Source: Archangium sp. (lineage in GTDB: Bacteria; Myxococcota; Myxococcia; Myxococcales; Myxococcaceae). From it: a DNA stretch of 64,000 bases. Below, one piece after another: positions 18,119 through 26,222 of the stretch. Under the pieces are notes generated by a model that saw only the letters and a list, made by a program, of their open reading frames with translations, had not been told where the DNA came from and searched no databases. Positions within the stretch are counted from its first letter, which is position 1. Each line of letters starts with the position of its first letter. Location: NCBI GenBank assembly GCA_030681645.1, contig JAUXRX010000016.1, positions 62,001 to 126,000 on the forward strand. Reading direction: 5' to 3'. Position numbers and translations under genes: made by a program.

Positions 18119-18847
18119 TCATCCCGAGGTCGTCACACTCGCCACCGGCTGATCCGTCCAGTTCCACACCGCGGGCTGGCCGGAGTTCTCGGGCAACAGC
18201 GCGCCGTCGGTCTTCCCCGGGCGCACGTACTTCGCGCGAGTCACCACCACGCCACCGCGCTCCACACGCCACATCGCGCCCTCTGCGCGGTCCAGCGCGC
18301 CGTGGTGACCGAGCTCCCCGAGCCGTGCATCGATGACCTCGATCTCCACGGCCGCGCCCGAGTGCAGCAGGTGCGGTCGCGCGAAGCGGTCCCCGAGGCG
18401 GTCCTCCAGCGCGGGCGTGGACAGCGCCGCCCCGGCGGAGAAGAGATCGAACGCGACGAACGGCTCGTGGCTCAGCCGGTACCGCGTGCTGTGCGCCAGA
18501 GCGAGCCACTCACCCACCAGCCACTCACCCTCGCGCAGCACCTGGTCGAAGCGCGCGGCGTGCACGCCCACCCAGCGCGAGAACATCTGCCGGCCCGGGT
18601 TCTGCGAGAGCGCCGCGCGCCAGCCCTCGCGGCCCAGCGCGATCACCTCGCCCTGCTTGAGCAGCACCGCCACGCACGAGCCGTCGAGCTTCTCCTGCAC
18701 CACCACCGTGTCACCCGGCTCGCCCTGCTGCGTGCAGCGGCGCGCGAGCGGGCGCGGCGCCACCTTGTCGGACGAGCCGGTGCGGCTCCCCGGCAGGTGA
18801 GGAATCTTCGGGTACGCCTTCTGGCCCAGCTCGTTGGGCGGCTTCAC
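18119..18847 (-). CDS. RNA ligase (T4 Rnl2-like nucleotidyltransferase fold)
   Basis: 242 aa. The covalent nucleotidyltransferase motifs are all present: motif I QEKLDGSCVAV with the AMP-accepting Lys53, the region after it with ALGREG, motif III FVAFDLFS near residue 130, motif IV EGAMWRVE near 189 and motif V RAKYVRPGK near 204. This fits the RNA_ligase (PF09414) group that seals 3'-OH/5'-phosphate RNA ends with ATP. It lacks the extra C-terminal domain of larger ligases. It overlaps the DUF99 gene by 4 bp. Downstream 206 bp without a recognised gene separate it from the Ham1-like fusion gene. Confidence 0.85.
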   Translation of the reverse strand: MKPPNELGQKAYPKIPHLPGSRTGSSDKVAPRPLARRCTQQGEPGDTVVVQEKLDGSCVAVLLKQGEVIALGREGWRAALSQNPGRQMFSRWVGVHAARFDQVLREGEWLVGEWLALAHSTRYRLSHEPFVAFDLFSAGAALSTPALEDRLGDRFARPHLLHSGAAVEIEVIDARLGELGHHGALDRAEGAMWRVERGGVVVTRAKYVRPGKTDGALLPENSGQPAVWNWTDQPVASVTTSG

Positions 18848-19419
18848 GCCCGGCCCCGGCTCTTTCCGGTGGTGGTGCCCCCCGCGATGATGTGGGCCAG
18901 CCGCAGCGGCTCGGGGATGACGCCGTGCTGGGTGGTGCGCTCGAGCATGCGGGCGGCCTCGTCGAGCGAGAGCCCGGCGCGCTGCACCCAGAGCTCACCG
19001 CAGGCCTCGGGTGGGCCGGCCGCTTCCATGAGGGCGCGCTTCTTCTCCCACTCGGGCATGGCCATCACCGCCTTGAAGATGAGCTCGAGGCGCGGCTTCT
19101 TGCGGGTGACCACCAGCACGGGCAGCTCGAGCCTGTCGGCGAGGCGGTTGATGTCCACCACGTTGAAGCCGGCCACCGTGATGCCCTGCATCATCACCGC
19201 GCGCACGTGGGTGAGGTCCTTGTCGCGCACGAGGCGGGCCATCACCTCGGTGGCGTCGTCGCCGTCGCGTTCCACGGTGTCGCGCACCACGATGTCGAGG
19301 CGCGGGCCCGAGCAGACGCACCCGATGAGCGAGACGCGCCCGGTGCTGCCGCGCGTGAAGGGGGCATCGTCGAAGCCGATCACGTTGCTGAGCCGCCGTG
19401 CCCACCGTTTCTGCATCAT
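18844..19419 (-). CDS. DUF99 family protein (endonuclease V-like fold)
   Basis: 191 aa. Two ATG codons, 19419 and 19416, follow an AGGAG; either could start. The sequence matches the DUF99 family: VIGFDDAPF near residue 13 with the first acidic pair, VSLIGCVCSGPRLD, a central VMMQGITVAGFNVVDINRLADRL and PVLVVTRKKPR. The family has an RNase H-like/endonuclease V-like fold and has been linked to cleavage of deaminated or uracil-containing DNA. Its gene heads an operon with an RNA ligase, which is an unusual pairing and suggests a role in nucleic-acid repair. Confidence 0.8.
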   Translation of the reverse strand: MMQKRWARRLSNVIGFDDAPFTRGSTGRVSLIGCVCSGPRLDIVVRDTVERDGDDATEVMARLVRDKDLTHVRAVMMQGITVAGFNVVDINRLADRLELPVLVVTRKKPRLELIFKAVMAMPEWEKKRALMEAAGPPEACGELWVQRAGLSLDEAARMLERTTQHGVIPEPLRLAHIIAGGTTTGKSRGRA

Positions 19420-19460
19420 TCACTCCTGTCGTCGCGTCGCCCGCGCGGCTGACGGTGTGC

Positions 19461-19486
19461 CCCCCGACTCCGCTCGGGGTGAACGG
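19461..19486. repeat. Repeat family B, copy 1
   Basis: Dispersed repeat with core CGACTCCGCTCGGGGTGAAC. Other copies: 38231, 38275, a cluster at 40705-40905, 45892, 48106 and 62244-62312. It lies between the DUF99 gene and the histidine kinase gene. Confidence 0.8.
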
Positions 19487-19492
19487 AGCTCC

Positions 19493-20947
19493 TCAGGCCC
19501 GCGGCACGCTGACCTGAAATCGCGCCCCCTGCGGCGAGGTGTCCAGCAGCCGCAGCTCCCCACCCTGGGAGCTGATCAACCCCAACGACACCGGCAAGCC
19601 GAGCCCGGTGCCCTTGCCCTGAGGCCGGGTGGTGAAGAAGGGCTCGAACAGGTGCGGCAGCGCCTGCTCTGACACGCCCGGCCCGTTGTCCCGCACCGTG
19701 AGGTGCACGCGCTGATCGGCCATCGAGACGCTCACCTCCAGCTCGGGCGCGGCCTGGCCCTCGACCGCGATGGCCGCGTTGGCCAGCAGGTTGGCCAGCA
19801 CCTGCTCGAGGAGCGCGTCGTCGACGAGGGCACGCAGGCCCCGTTGCCCGCTGATGGTCACCTCGGGGCACCGGGGCACGCTCACCCGCAGGTTCCGGGC
19901 GGCGCGCTCGACCACCACGTCCACCTCGCAGGGTGACGCCTGCACGTCGACCTTCCGCGAGGCGACCCGGCCCGCGTCGTTCAGCTCGCGCACCACCCGC
20001 ACGATGCGCTCGGTGGACTGGGTGGCGTCGCTGAGCGCTTCGGCCGCGTCGTCGGGGGGCTTGCCGCCGGCCTCGAGCGACTGCTGCACGTAGCGCAGGT
20101 TCGAGAGCACCACCGCGGCCGGGTTGTTGATCTCGTGCGCCACGCCCGCGGTGAGCTGGCCGATGGCCGCGAGCTTTTCGGAGTGCGCGAGCTCGCGCTG
20201 CACCTGCGCCAGCTCCCTGGTGCGCGCCTCGACCTCGAGTTCCAGCCTGTTCGAGAGCTGCTCGAGGCGCCGCGCGTCGCCGATGAGGCGGTTCAGCTCG
20301 ATCAGCCCGTACGCGACGATCACCACCAGGAAGCCCAGGTCGACCAGCAGCGGGCTGGTGATGAACCTCGCGGTGGCCAGCGTGTCGTTGACGCCCAGCA
20401 CCACCAGCAGGGCCGCGCCCAGCACCGGCAGGCGATGGGTCCACCCCTCGTTCCAGCGGCGGAACGTGCGCACCGCGATCACCCCCATCGCGAAGAGGAA
20501 GTAGAGCACCCCCACCACGCCCAGGCTGGAAGGCTCCGGCGTGCGGTAGGTGAGGTCGAGCCACTCGACCCGGAAGCTGGTGATGCGGTCGGTGAAGATG
20601 ACGCCGGGCACCAGCGAGGCGATGGCCACCACCACCCCCGTCCACGCCACGGCCCGCTCGAAGCCGGCGAGGGGGCGCTTGTCTCTCGCCTCGAGGAACA
20701 TGAACCACGCCCCGCAGTGCAGCCCGGCCACGCTGACGCTCGCCTGCCCACCCCATCGCACCACCTCGTCGGAGAAGGGCAGGGTCTGGGTGAAGTCGCA
20801 CACCGAGTAGAGCGCGGCCGTCGCCGACACGGCCGAGAGCCAGCGGGTGTCGCCCCAACCGGGCGCGCGCGACACCCGCAGCCAGATGAAGGCGAAGAGC
20901 AGCGAGCATGAGGCGCTGATCAGATCGACGGAGGAAGCCAGGTTCAC
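19493..20947 (-). CDS. Membrane-bound sensor histidine kinase
   Basis: 484 aa from GTG 20947; an upstream extension would overlap the divergent TPR gene and is rejected. About seven hydrophobic segments fill residues 1-235, resembling 7TM sensor modules. A short coiled region (residues 235-270) leads to the HisKA phospho-acceptor motif GVAHEINNP, then the ATPase domain with N-box LLANAAIAV, G1 VRDNGPG, F-box EPFFTT and G2 GKGTGLGLPVS. No response regulator gene is adjacent, so its partner lies elsewhere. Input signal unknown. Confidence 0.9.
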   Translation of the reverse strand: MNLASSVDLISASCSLLFAFIWLRVSRAPGWGDTRWLSAVSATAALYSVCDFTQTLPFSDEVVRWGGQASVSVAGLHCGAWFMFLEARDKRPLAGFERAVAWTGVVVAIASLVPGVIFTDRITSFRVEWLDLTYRTPEPSSLGVVGVLYFLFAMGVIAVRTFRRWNEGWTHRLPVLGAALLVVLGVNDTLATARFITSPLLVDLGFLVVIVAYGLIELNRLIGDARRLEQLSNRLELEVEARTRELAQVQRELAHSEKLAAIGQLTAGVAHEINNPAAVVLSNLRYVQQSLEAGGKPPDDAAEALSDATQSTERIVRVVRELNDAGRVASRKVDVQASPCEVDVVVERAARNLRVSVPRCPEVTISGQRGLRALVDDALLEQVLANLLANAAIAVEGQAAPELEVSVSMADQRVHLTVRDNGPGVSEQALPHLFEPFFTTRPQGKGTGLGLPVSLGLISSQGGELRLLDTSPQGARFQVSVPRA

Positions 20948-21023
20948 GAAGAGTGAGGCCAGCCTACTACTCCCCTCGCGCTTTCCCGTGTCCGTTGGGG
21001 GCCGCGCGGGTACGGTTTGACTC

Positions 21024-21629
21024 GTGGATATCCGTCGGCTCAAGGAGCAGGCTTCCCGCCTCAGCGCCGAAGGGCGCCTCGAGCGCGCCGAGGTGCTGTA
21101 CCGGCAGATGCTCACCCTGCAGCCGCGCGACTCGGGGCTGTGGCTGCGGCACGCGGAGGTGCTCAAGCGGCTCGAGCGGCGCGAGGCGGCGGTGACCGCG
21201 TACCGCATGGCCGCGCAGCTGTTGATGGACGTGGGCCACGGACACCGCGCGGTGGCCTGTCTCAAGCTCGCCCTGGAGCAGCGGCCCGAAGACGTCGACC
21301 TCGTCACCGACATCATCCGCTACGAGCTTCGCCAGCGCGCCCAGGAGCGCGAGCGCCCCAGCCAGCAGCGCGCCCTGCCCGACGCGCCGCACGAGCCCGT
21401 CGAGCAGCTGTTGGCGTTGCCGATGCTGCCGCAGGTGCCGGTCGAGGTCGAATCGCCGCTCGAGCGCTGGCCACAGGTGCGCCGCGTGTCTGAGACGGAG
21501 GTGGCGATCAAGCCCTCGCCGTTCGGGAAGTGGGTGGTGCTCAGCTCGGCCACGACCCTCGAGGTGCGGTTCCTCGAGGACTACCCGGTCGATGAAGCGG
21601 CGCTGTGGCTGGAAGCGCCCGGCAAGTGA
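21024..21629 (+). CDS. TPR-like protein of unknown function
   Basis: 201 aa from GTG 21024. Residues 1-95 form three tetratricopeptide-like helix pairs (RLERAEVLYRQMLTLQPRD, RREAAVTAYRMAAQLL, HRAVACLKLALEQRPED). The C-terminal half (residues 105-201) is not recognised. Its stop codon directly abuts the stop of the convergent gene at 21630. Confidence 0.65.
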   Translation: MDIRRLKEQASRLSAEGRLERAEVLYRQMLTLQPRDSGLWLRHAEVLKRLERREAAVTAYRMAAQLLMDVGHGHRAVACLKLALEQRPEDVDLVTDIIRYELRQRAQERERPSQQRALPDAPHEPVEQLLALPMLPQVPVEVESPLERWPQVRRVSETEVAIKPSPFGKWVVLSSATTLEVRFLEDYPVDEAALWLEAPGK

Positions 21630-22121
21630 TCAACCCACCGGCTGCGGTTCGATCACCCCGACCAGCCGTCCCGGGTTGAGCAGCACGTCGTCGAAGGACT
21701 GCGCCCCGGGGTCGGCCCACACGCGCACGTTCGCGCCCTGCACGTGAATGAAGCCGGCGTTGTTGTCGATGAAGTCCGACAGGCGCAGCTGGGTGGGCAG
21801 CTGCACGGTGCCGTCGACCGAGCCGGGCGCGAGCACGAAGGTCGCGGCCTGTTCCTTGAGGCCCGAGGCCGGGGTGGTGCGGGTGGGCCGGGTGCCGGGT
21901 GAGAGCACCACCAGCAGGGTCTCGGTGCGGGAGAGCTGGAAGAAGGGCAGGGTGCCCACCTTCGCCAGCACCACCTCGGTCATCGGGTACCACGCGTTCT
22001 TCGACAGGTACTGGGCGAAGCCGTGCAGCTGCGCGAGGTGAAAGGTGCCTTCGAGCCAGCCGGCGCCCGTGAGCACGCGCGCGCGGACCTGGTGCTGCAG
22101 GTGTTTCTGAGGCGTCGTCAT
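21630..22121 (-). CDS. Conserved hypothetical protein
   Basis: 163 aa, cytoplasmic. Beta-rich with strands such as VRARVLTGAGWLEGTFHL near residue 12 and RLVGVIEPQPVG at the end. It resembles small beta-barrel proteins that read 'transform this signal into a threshold' in myxobacterial genomes, but no function is known. No signal peptide or membrane segment. Confidence 0.55.
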   Translation of the reverse strand: MTTPQKHLQHQVRARVLTGAGWLEGTFHLAQLHGFAQYLSKNAWYPMTEVVLAKVGTLPFFQLSRTETLLVVLSPGTRPTRTTPASGLKEQAATFVLAPGSVDGTVQLPTQLRLSDFIDNNAGFIHVQGANVRVWADPGAQSFDDVLLNPGRLVGVIEPQPVG

Positions 22122-22294
22122 GGGCTGCTTCTAGACAGCTTCCGGGTCGGAGTGGATCCCGTTCGGGTGAACGGACCACGCGAGGTTTGCGGTGCCCCTG
22201 CGCAGGACGTGCAGCGGGACGAACGGCCTCCCCGTCGATCCACCGGGTTGCGGGGGATCAAGAAATGCCTCAGCGGTCGGGAGAGGAGACGCCC

Positions 22295-23227
22295 ATGACC
22301 ATCGTCTGCGCGACCCATTTCACCACCTCTTCGTCTGACGCCGTCGCCGTCGCCGCCCACCTGGCGCGGCGCACCGCACAGCCGCTCTGGCTGGTCTGCG
22401 TGCTCCCGGGGCTGCCGCTGGGGCCCAGCGGCCCGAGAGAGAAGACCGTCACTGACGCGCTCCACCTCGAGGCGGGCGTGCTGAGGGACCAGGGCCTCGA
22501 GGTGGAGGTGGCGCTGCTGCACGGTAAGGTCGAGCGTGCGCTGGGCCGGCTGTGTGCCGACGTGCGCGCGCAGTTGCTGGTGATCGGCGACACCAGCCAC
22601 ACGAAGAACTCGTTGTTCGCCACGCCGGTGGACCGCATCGCGTACGGCGTGGCGGTGCCGTTGATCGTGGTGCGCAGCAGGAAGCCGTTCGAGGCATGGG
22701 CGAAGGGCGAGCGGCCGCTCAAGGTGCTGCTGGCCATCGACCACACCTGGAGCTCGGCGCTGGCGCGGGAATGGCTGGGAGGGCTGGCGGCCTACGGCCC
22801 GCTCGACCTGCTGGCGACGCACGTGTGGAGCCCAGCCGCGGAACACTCGCGGCGCGGGGGCGACAAGCCGATGCTCGATTCCGACGAGGCCTCGCTGGCC
22901 GAGGTGCTGATGCACGACGCCACCGCGGCGCTGGTGGGGTTGCCCCCGAACGTGACGTGGCGGGTGCAGCTCGAGGTGGGCCGCGGGAACATCGGGGTGC
23001 AGCTGCTCACCATCGCCGCGCGCGAACAGGTCGACATGATGGTGCTGGGCACGCACCCGCACAAGGGGCCGCTCGCCCGGCTCACCTCGGTCTCTCACGA
23101 GGTGCTGCAGAACGCGCTCATGTCGGTCGCGTTGGTGCCCGGTGAAGGGGCGCCCGCCGAGGAGCTGGCCCGGGCCACGCCCACGTCCGCGCGGGGGCTC
23201 AAGGAGCGCCCGCGCCGCAGCACCTGA
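22295..23227 (+). CDS. Tandem universal stress protein (two UspA domains)
   Basis: 310 aa from ATG 22295 with GAGGAG 6 nt upstream. Two UspA domains: residues 1-135 (ending LLVIGDTSHTKNSLFATPVDRIAYGVAVPLIVVR) and about 145-295 (MMVLGTHPHKGPLARLTSVSHEVLQNALMSVALVP). The second domain keeps a G-x2-H/x-G-x(9)-S-like ATP-binding pattern only partly, so nucleotide binding is uncertain. Likely a cytoplasmic stress-response protein. Confidence 0.85.
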   Translation: MTIVCATHFTTSSSDAVAVAAHLARRTAQPLWLVCVLPGLPLGPSGPREKTVTDALHLEAGVLRDQGLEVEVALLHGKVERALGRLCADVRAQLLVIGDTSHTKNSLFATPVDRIAYGVAVPLIVVRSRKPFEAWAKGERPLKVLLAIDHTWSSALAREWLGGLAAYGPLDLLATHVWSPAAEHSRRGGDKPMLDSDEASLAEVLMHDATAALVGLPPNVTWRVQLEVGRGNIGVQLLTIAAREQVDMMVLGTHPHKGPLARLTSVSHEVLQNALMSVALVPGEGAPAEELARATPTSARGLKERPRRST

Positions 23228-24874
23228 TCAACCCGGCGTCATCCAGCTCAGGGTGAAGGCTTCCATCGAGCCGTGTTCCTCCCACGGCGGGGCGTCGGGC
23301 TGGATACCCGCGGCGCGGCGGATGGCGCCGATGAACGACTGCCACGCCTCGGGCACCGGCTGGCCCGGGAAGAGCGCGGGCACGCCCGCATCGGTGCCGC
23401 TCAGCCGCAAGGCCATGCGCGCCCCCGCGCCGCTCTCGAGCACGAGATCGACCCAGAGGCTGCGCGCCACGATGCCGCCGTGCACCGCGACCACCCGCTC
23501 GAACGGCACCCGCTTCGCCACGCCGTCCACGGCGAGCTCCAGCCCTTCGCGGGTGGCGGCGACGAGGGCGACTGCGATGACCTTCGGTCCCACGGCGGCG
23601 ACGGGCGCGGGCGGGGCCTCACGCTCCGGCTCGAGCAGCGCCCGGGCCTTGATGGCGAGCGCCCCGGTGCCGGCGGCGACCGCTTCGATCAGGCTCTCCA
23701 CCATCTCCGGTGCGACGGCCGGCCGCGACGCTCGCAGCCGCTCGACCAGCTGCCACGCGAACGCCTGGGAGAACGCCTTCGCATCGACCGACGGCCAGAG
23801 CCGCGTCAGCGTCACCTCGAGGGTGCGGTCGGCCTTCTTCGGCAGCATCGGCCGCAGCACGCGCTCGAGCCGGGCCACGCCGCGCCGGGTGAGCACGTCG
23901 GCCTCGGCCATGAGCAGCGCCGCGCCGGGGTAGTCGGGTGCCTCCTGCTGCAGCTCGATCAACCGCTCGCGCGCGACCTCGGCGTCGCCCCGCGAGAGCG
24001 CGGCCGAAGCGTCTGCGAGCAGGCCTTCCCGTTGGGCCCGCTGCTCGCCCGACTCGGCCACCGTGAGCAGGGCCTTCTCCGAGCCGAGCGCCCGCATGCC
24101 GAGCGCGACCAGCCCACCGAGCATGAAGCCGCCCACGTGCGCGCCGGTGGCCACCCCGCTCGCGCCGCCGTCCTTCAAGTCGAAGAGCTCGCGGCCGAAC
24201 CAGAGCACCCCGCAGATCCACGCGGGCACGTGCACCGAGCCCACGAAGATGCGGATGAACCAGAGGAAGTAGTGAAAGCGGATCTTCGTGGCGGCGAAGC
24301 GCAACGCGAACGCGCCCATGCACCCGGCGATGGCGCCCGACGCGCCGCCGATGCTGGCGGGGCTGTCGCGGCTGATCAGGAACTGCACCAGCGACGCGAC
24401 CAGCCCGGCAGAGAGGTAGAACGCGAGGAAGCGCCGCCGTCCCCACGCCTCCTCCAGCAGCGGCCCCACCAGCCAGAGGAAGAGCATGTTCCCCAGCAGG
24501 TGGAAGATGTCGAAGTGCACGAACAGGTTGGTGAGCCAGCCCACCTGCGCGAAGCCGCGCGTGGGCACGAGGCTCAGCTTGCGCTCGACGCCGCCGGCGC
24601 GGTCGAGGCCGCGTACCACCAGCATCTCGAACTCCTTGCGCTGGGCGGCCAGCACGTCGGGCGCGGGCAGCTCGCCCTCGTAGTCGTCGTCGACGAGGTA
24701 CGGCTTGTCGTCGGCGAAGGTCTGCGCCTCGGCGAAGGTGAACTGCGGCGGCGGCTGGTTCTCCACCAGGCCCGTCCACACGAACAGGGCCACGCACAGC
24801 GCCGCGATGACGATGGTGACGACCGGCTTCCGTGAGGTCTCGGCGGTCGAACCGGTCGGCAGGAAGAAGAACAC
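23228..24874 (-). CDS. Rhomboid family intramembrane serine protease with C-terminal extension
   Basis: 548 aa. Residues 20-275 hold the rhomboid core: NLFVHFDIFHLLGNMLFLW, the catalytic Ser in GGASGAIAG and the catalytic His in GAHVGGFMLG, within about six membrane segments. A soluble insertion (residues 45-100) follows the first membrane helix. Residues 290-548 are a cytoplasmic extension with helix-repeat character, rich in Ala/Glu, that is not recognised. The catalytic dyad is intact. Substrates are unknown. Its start lies 36 bp after the end of the permease gene. Confidence 0.85.
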   Translation of the reverse strand: MFFFLPTGSTAETSRKPVVTIVIAALCVALFVWTGLVENQPPPQFTFAEAQTFADDKPYLVDDDYEGELPAPDVLAAQRKEFEMLVVRGLDRAGGVERKLSLVPTRGFAQVGWLTNLFVHFDIFHLLGNMLFLWLVGPLLEEAWGRRRFLAFYLSAGLVASLVQFLISRDSPASIGGASGAIAGCMGAFALRFAATKIRFHYFLWFIRIFVGSVHVPAWICGVLWFGRELFDLKDGGASGVATGAHVGGFMLGGLVALGMRALGSEKALLTVAESGEQRAQREGLLADASAALSRGDAEVARERLIELQQEAPDYPGAALLMAEADVLTRRGVARLERVLRPMLPKKADRTLEVTLTRLWPSVDAKAFSQAFAWQLVERLRASRPAVAPEMVESLIEAVAAGTGALAIKARALLEPEREAPPAPVAAVGPKVIAVALVAATREGLELAVDGVAKRVPFERVVAVHGGIVARSLWVDLVLESGAGARMALRLSGTDAGVPALFPGQPVPEAWQSFIGAIRRAAGIQPDAPPWEEHGSMEAFTLSWMTPG

Positions 24875-24910
24875 GCGGTGGAGAGGATACCCCCCGCGTG
24901 CAGCCGTGTA

Positions 24911-26218
24911 TCAGCCGGCGTGCTGCATCGCGCTCACCGGCTTGAGCCGCGCGGCGATGAACGAGGGAATGACCGAGATCACGGTCACCACCCCGGTGAT
25001 GAAGGCCACGGTGAGCACCACCCACTGCACGGTCGGCAGCACCACCAGCTTGTCCGAGAGCAGCACGAACTGAACGCCGATGGGGAGCGGAACGTGCGCG
25101 GCGTTGAGCACGAACGAGAGCACCACCCCGACCACCGCGCCGCCCAGCGTGGCGAGCAGGCCCAGCAGGAAACCCTCGGTGAGGAACATGAGCAGCACCG
25201 AGGTCTGCTGCATGCCGATGGCGCGCAGGGTGCCGATCTCGCGGGTGCGCTCGCGAATGCTGATCCACATCACGATCATGATGCCCACGCCGATCACCTG
25301 CAGCAGCACGGCGCCGAGGAAGAACGAGAGGTAGCTCATCAGGTCGACGGTCCACGCCACGAAGCTCACCTCGTCGTGCCAGTTGGTGAGGTCGAGCCGC
25401 TGCCCCACCCACGGCTCGCGCGAGACGTTCTCGAACTTGAACCAGAAGGCCCGGCCGTCCTCGTCCATGATGGTGTAGCCGGCGCGGCTCAGCCCATCAC
25501 GCAGCCTCGCCTGCACCTTCTTGATCTCGTCGAGGTCGGCGGTGGGCAGGTAGATCTGCAGGGCGCCGGTGGTGTCGTCCTTGAGCTGGTAGAGCTGGCG
25601 CAGCGTCACCTCGTTCATGAAGCACGAGAACGAGCTCATCATTCCCATGCCCTTGACGATGGCCACCACCGTCACGTCGACGGTGTTGTTGGTGCCGCGG
25701 GCCGTGGGCGCCGAGATGGTGAGCGCGTCGCCCACGCGCACGTTGAGGGTCGCCGCCTGTTCCTCGAACAGCATGATGGACCCGGGCTTCGCCAGGTCTT
25801 CCAGCTTGCCTTCCTTCACCTTGAGCGCCTTCTGCAGCCCCTGTTCCTGGGTGATGTCGATGCCGCCCAGGCCAATCATGGTGGAGCCGGTCTCGCTCAC
25901 CACCTTGGCCCAGCCGCGGCCGCGCGAGGCGACGTAGAGCAGCTCGGGCACTTCCTTCTTGATGGTGACCAGCACGTCCTGGGCGCGCGTCACCACCGGC
26001 GCGGCCTGGCCGGCGGTCACCTTGAAGAAGCCGGCGACGTTGATGTGGCCGCTCATGAGCGTGGTGCTGATCTCGATGAGCGAGCGGTTCATGCCTTCGC
26101 CGATGCCCAGCATCATCACCATCAGCGCGGTGACCATGCCGATGGCCGTCATCAACACGCCGGTGCGGCGGCGGTGCTGCCACAGCGAGAGGAAGGCGAT
26201 TCGCAGGAGCATGAGCAT
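24911..26218 (-). CDS. FtsX-like ABC transporter permease (LolCE/MacB type)
   Basis: 435 aa, topology of one N-terminal membrane helix (residues 15-40), a periplasmic domain (about 45-290) and three C-terminal helices (300-430). The FtsX signature IRERTREIGTLRAIGMQQTSVLLMFLTEG is clear near residue 335. LolC/E- and MacB-type permeases extract lipoproteins or drive periplasmic machines, using a separate ATPase. No ATPase gene lies in this window next to it. It starts 4 bp after the stop of a second, larger permease gene, so the two work as a pair. Confidence 0.9.
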   Translation of the reverse strand: MLMLLRIAFLSLWQHRRRTGVLMTAIGMVTALMVMMLGIGEGMNRSLIEISTTLMSGHINVAGFFKVTAGQAAPVVTRAQDVLVTIKKEVPELLYVASRGRGWAKVVSETGSTMIGLGGIDITQEQGLQKALKVKEGKLEDLAKPGSIMLFEEQAATLNVRVGDALTISAPTARGTNNTVDVTVVAIVKGMGMMSSFSCFMNEVTLRQLYQLKDDTTGALQIYLPTADLDEIKKVQARLRDGLSRAGYTIMDEDGRAFWFKFENVSREPWVGQRLDLTNWHDEVSFVAWTVDLMSYLSFFLGAVLLQVIGVGIMIVMWISIRERTREIGTLRAIGMQQTSVLLMFLTEGFLLGLLATLGGAVVGVVLSFVLNAAHVPLPIGVQFVLLSDKLVVLPTVQWVVLTVAFITGVVTVISVIPSFIAARLKPVSAMQHAG

Positions 26219-26222
26219 GGCG

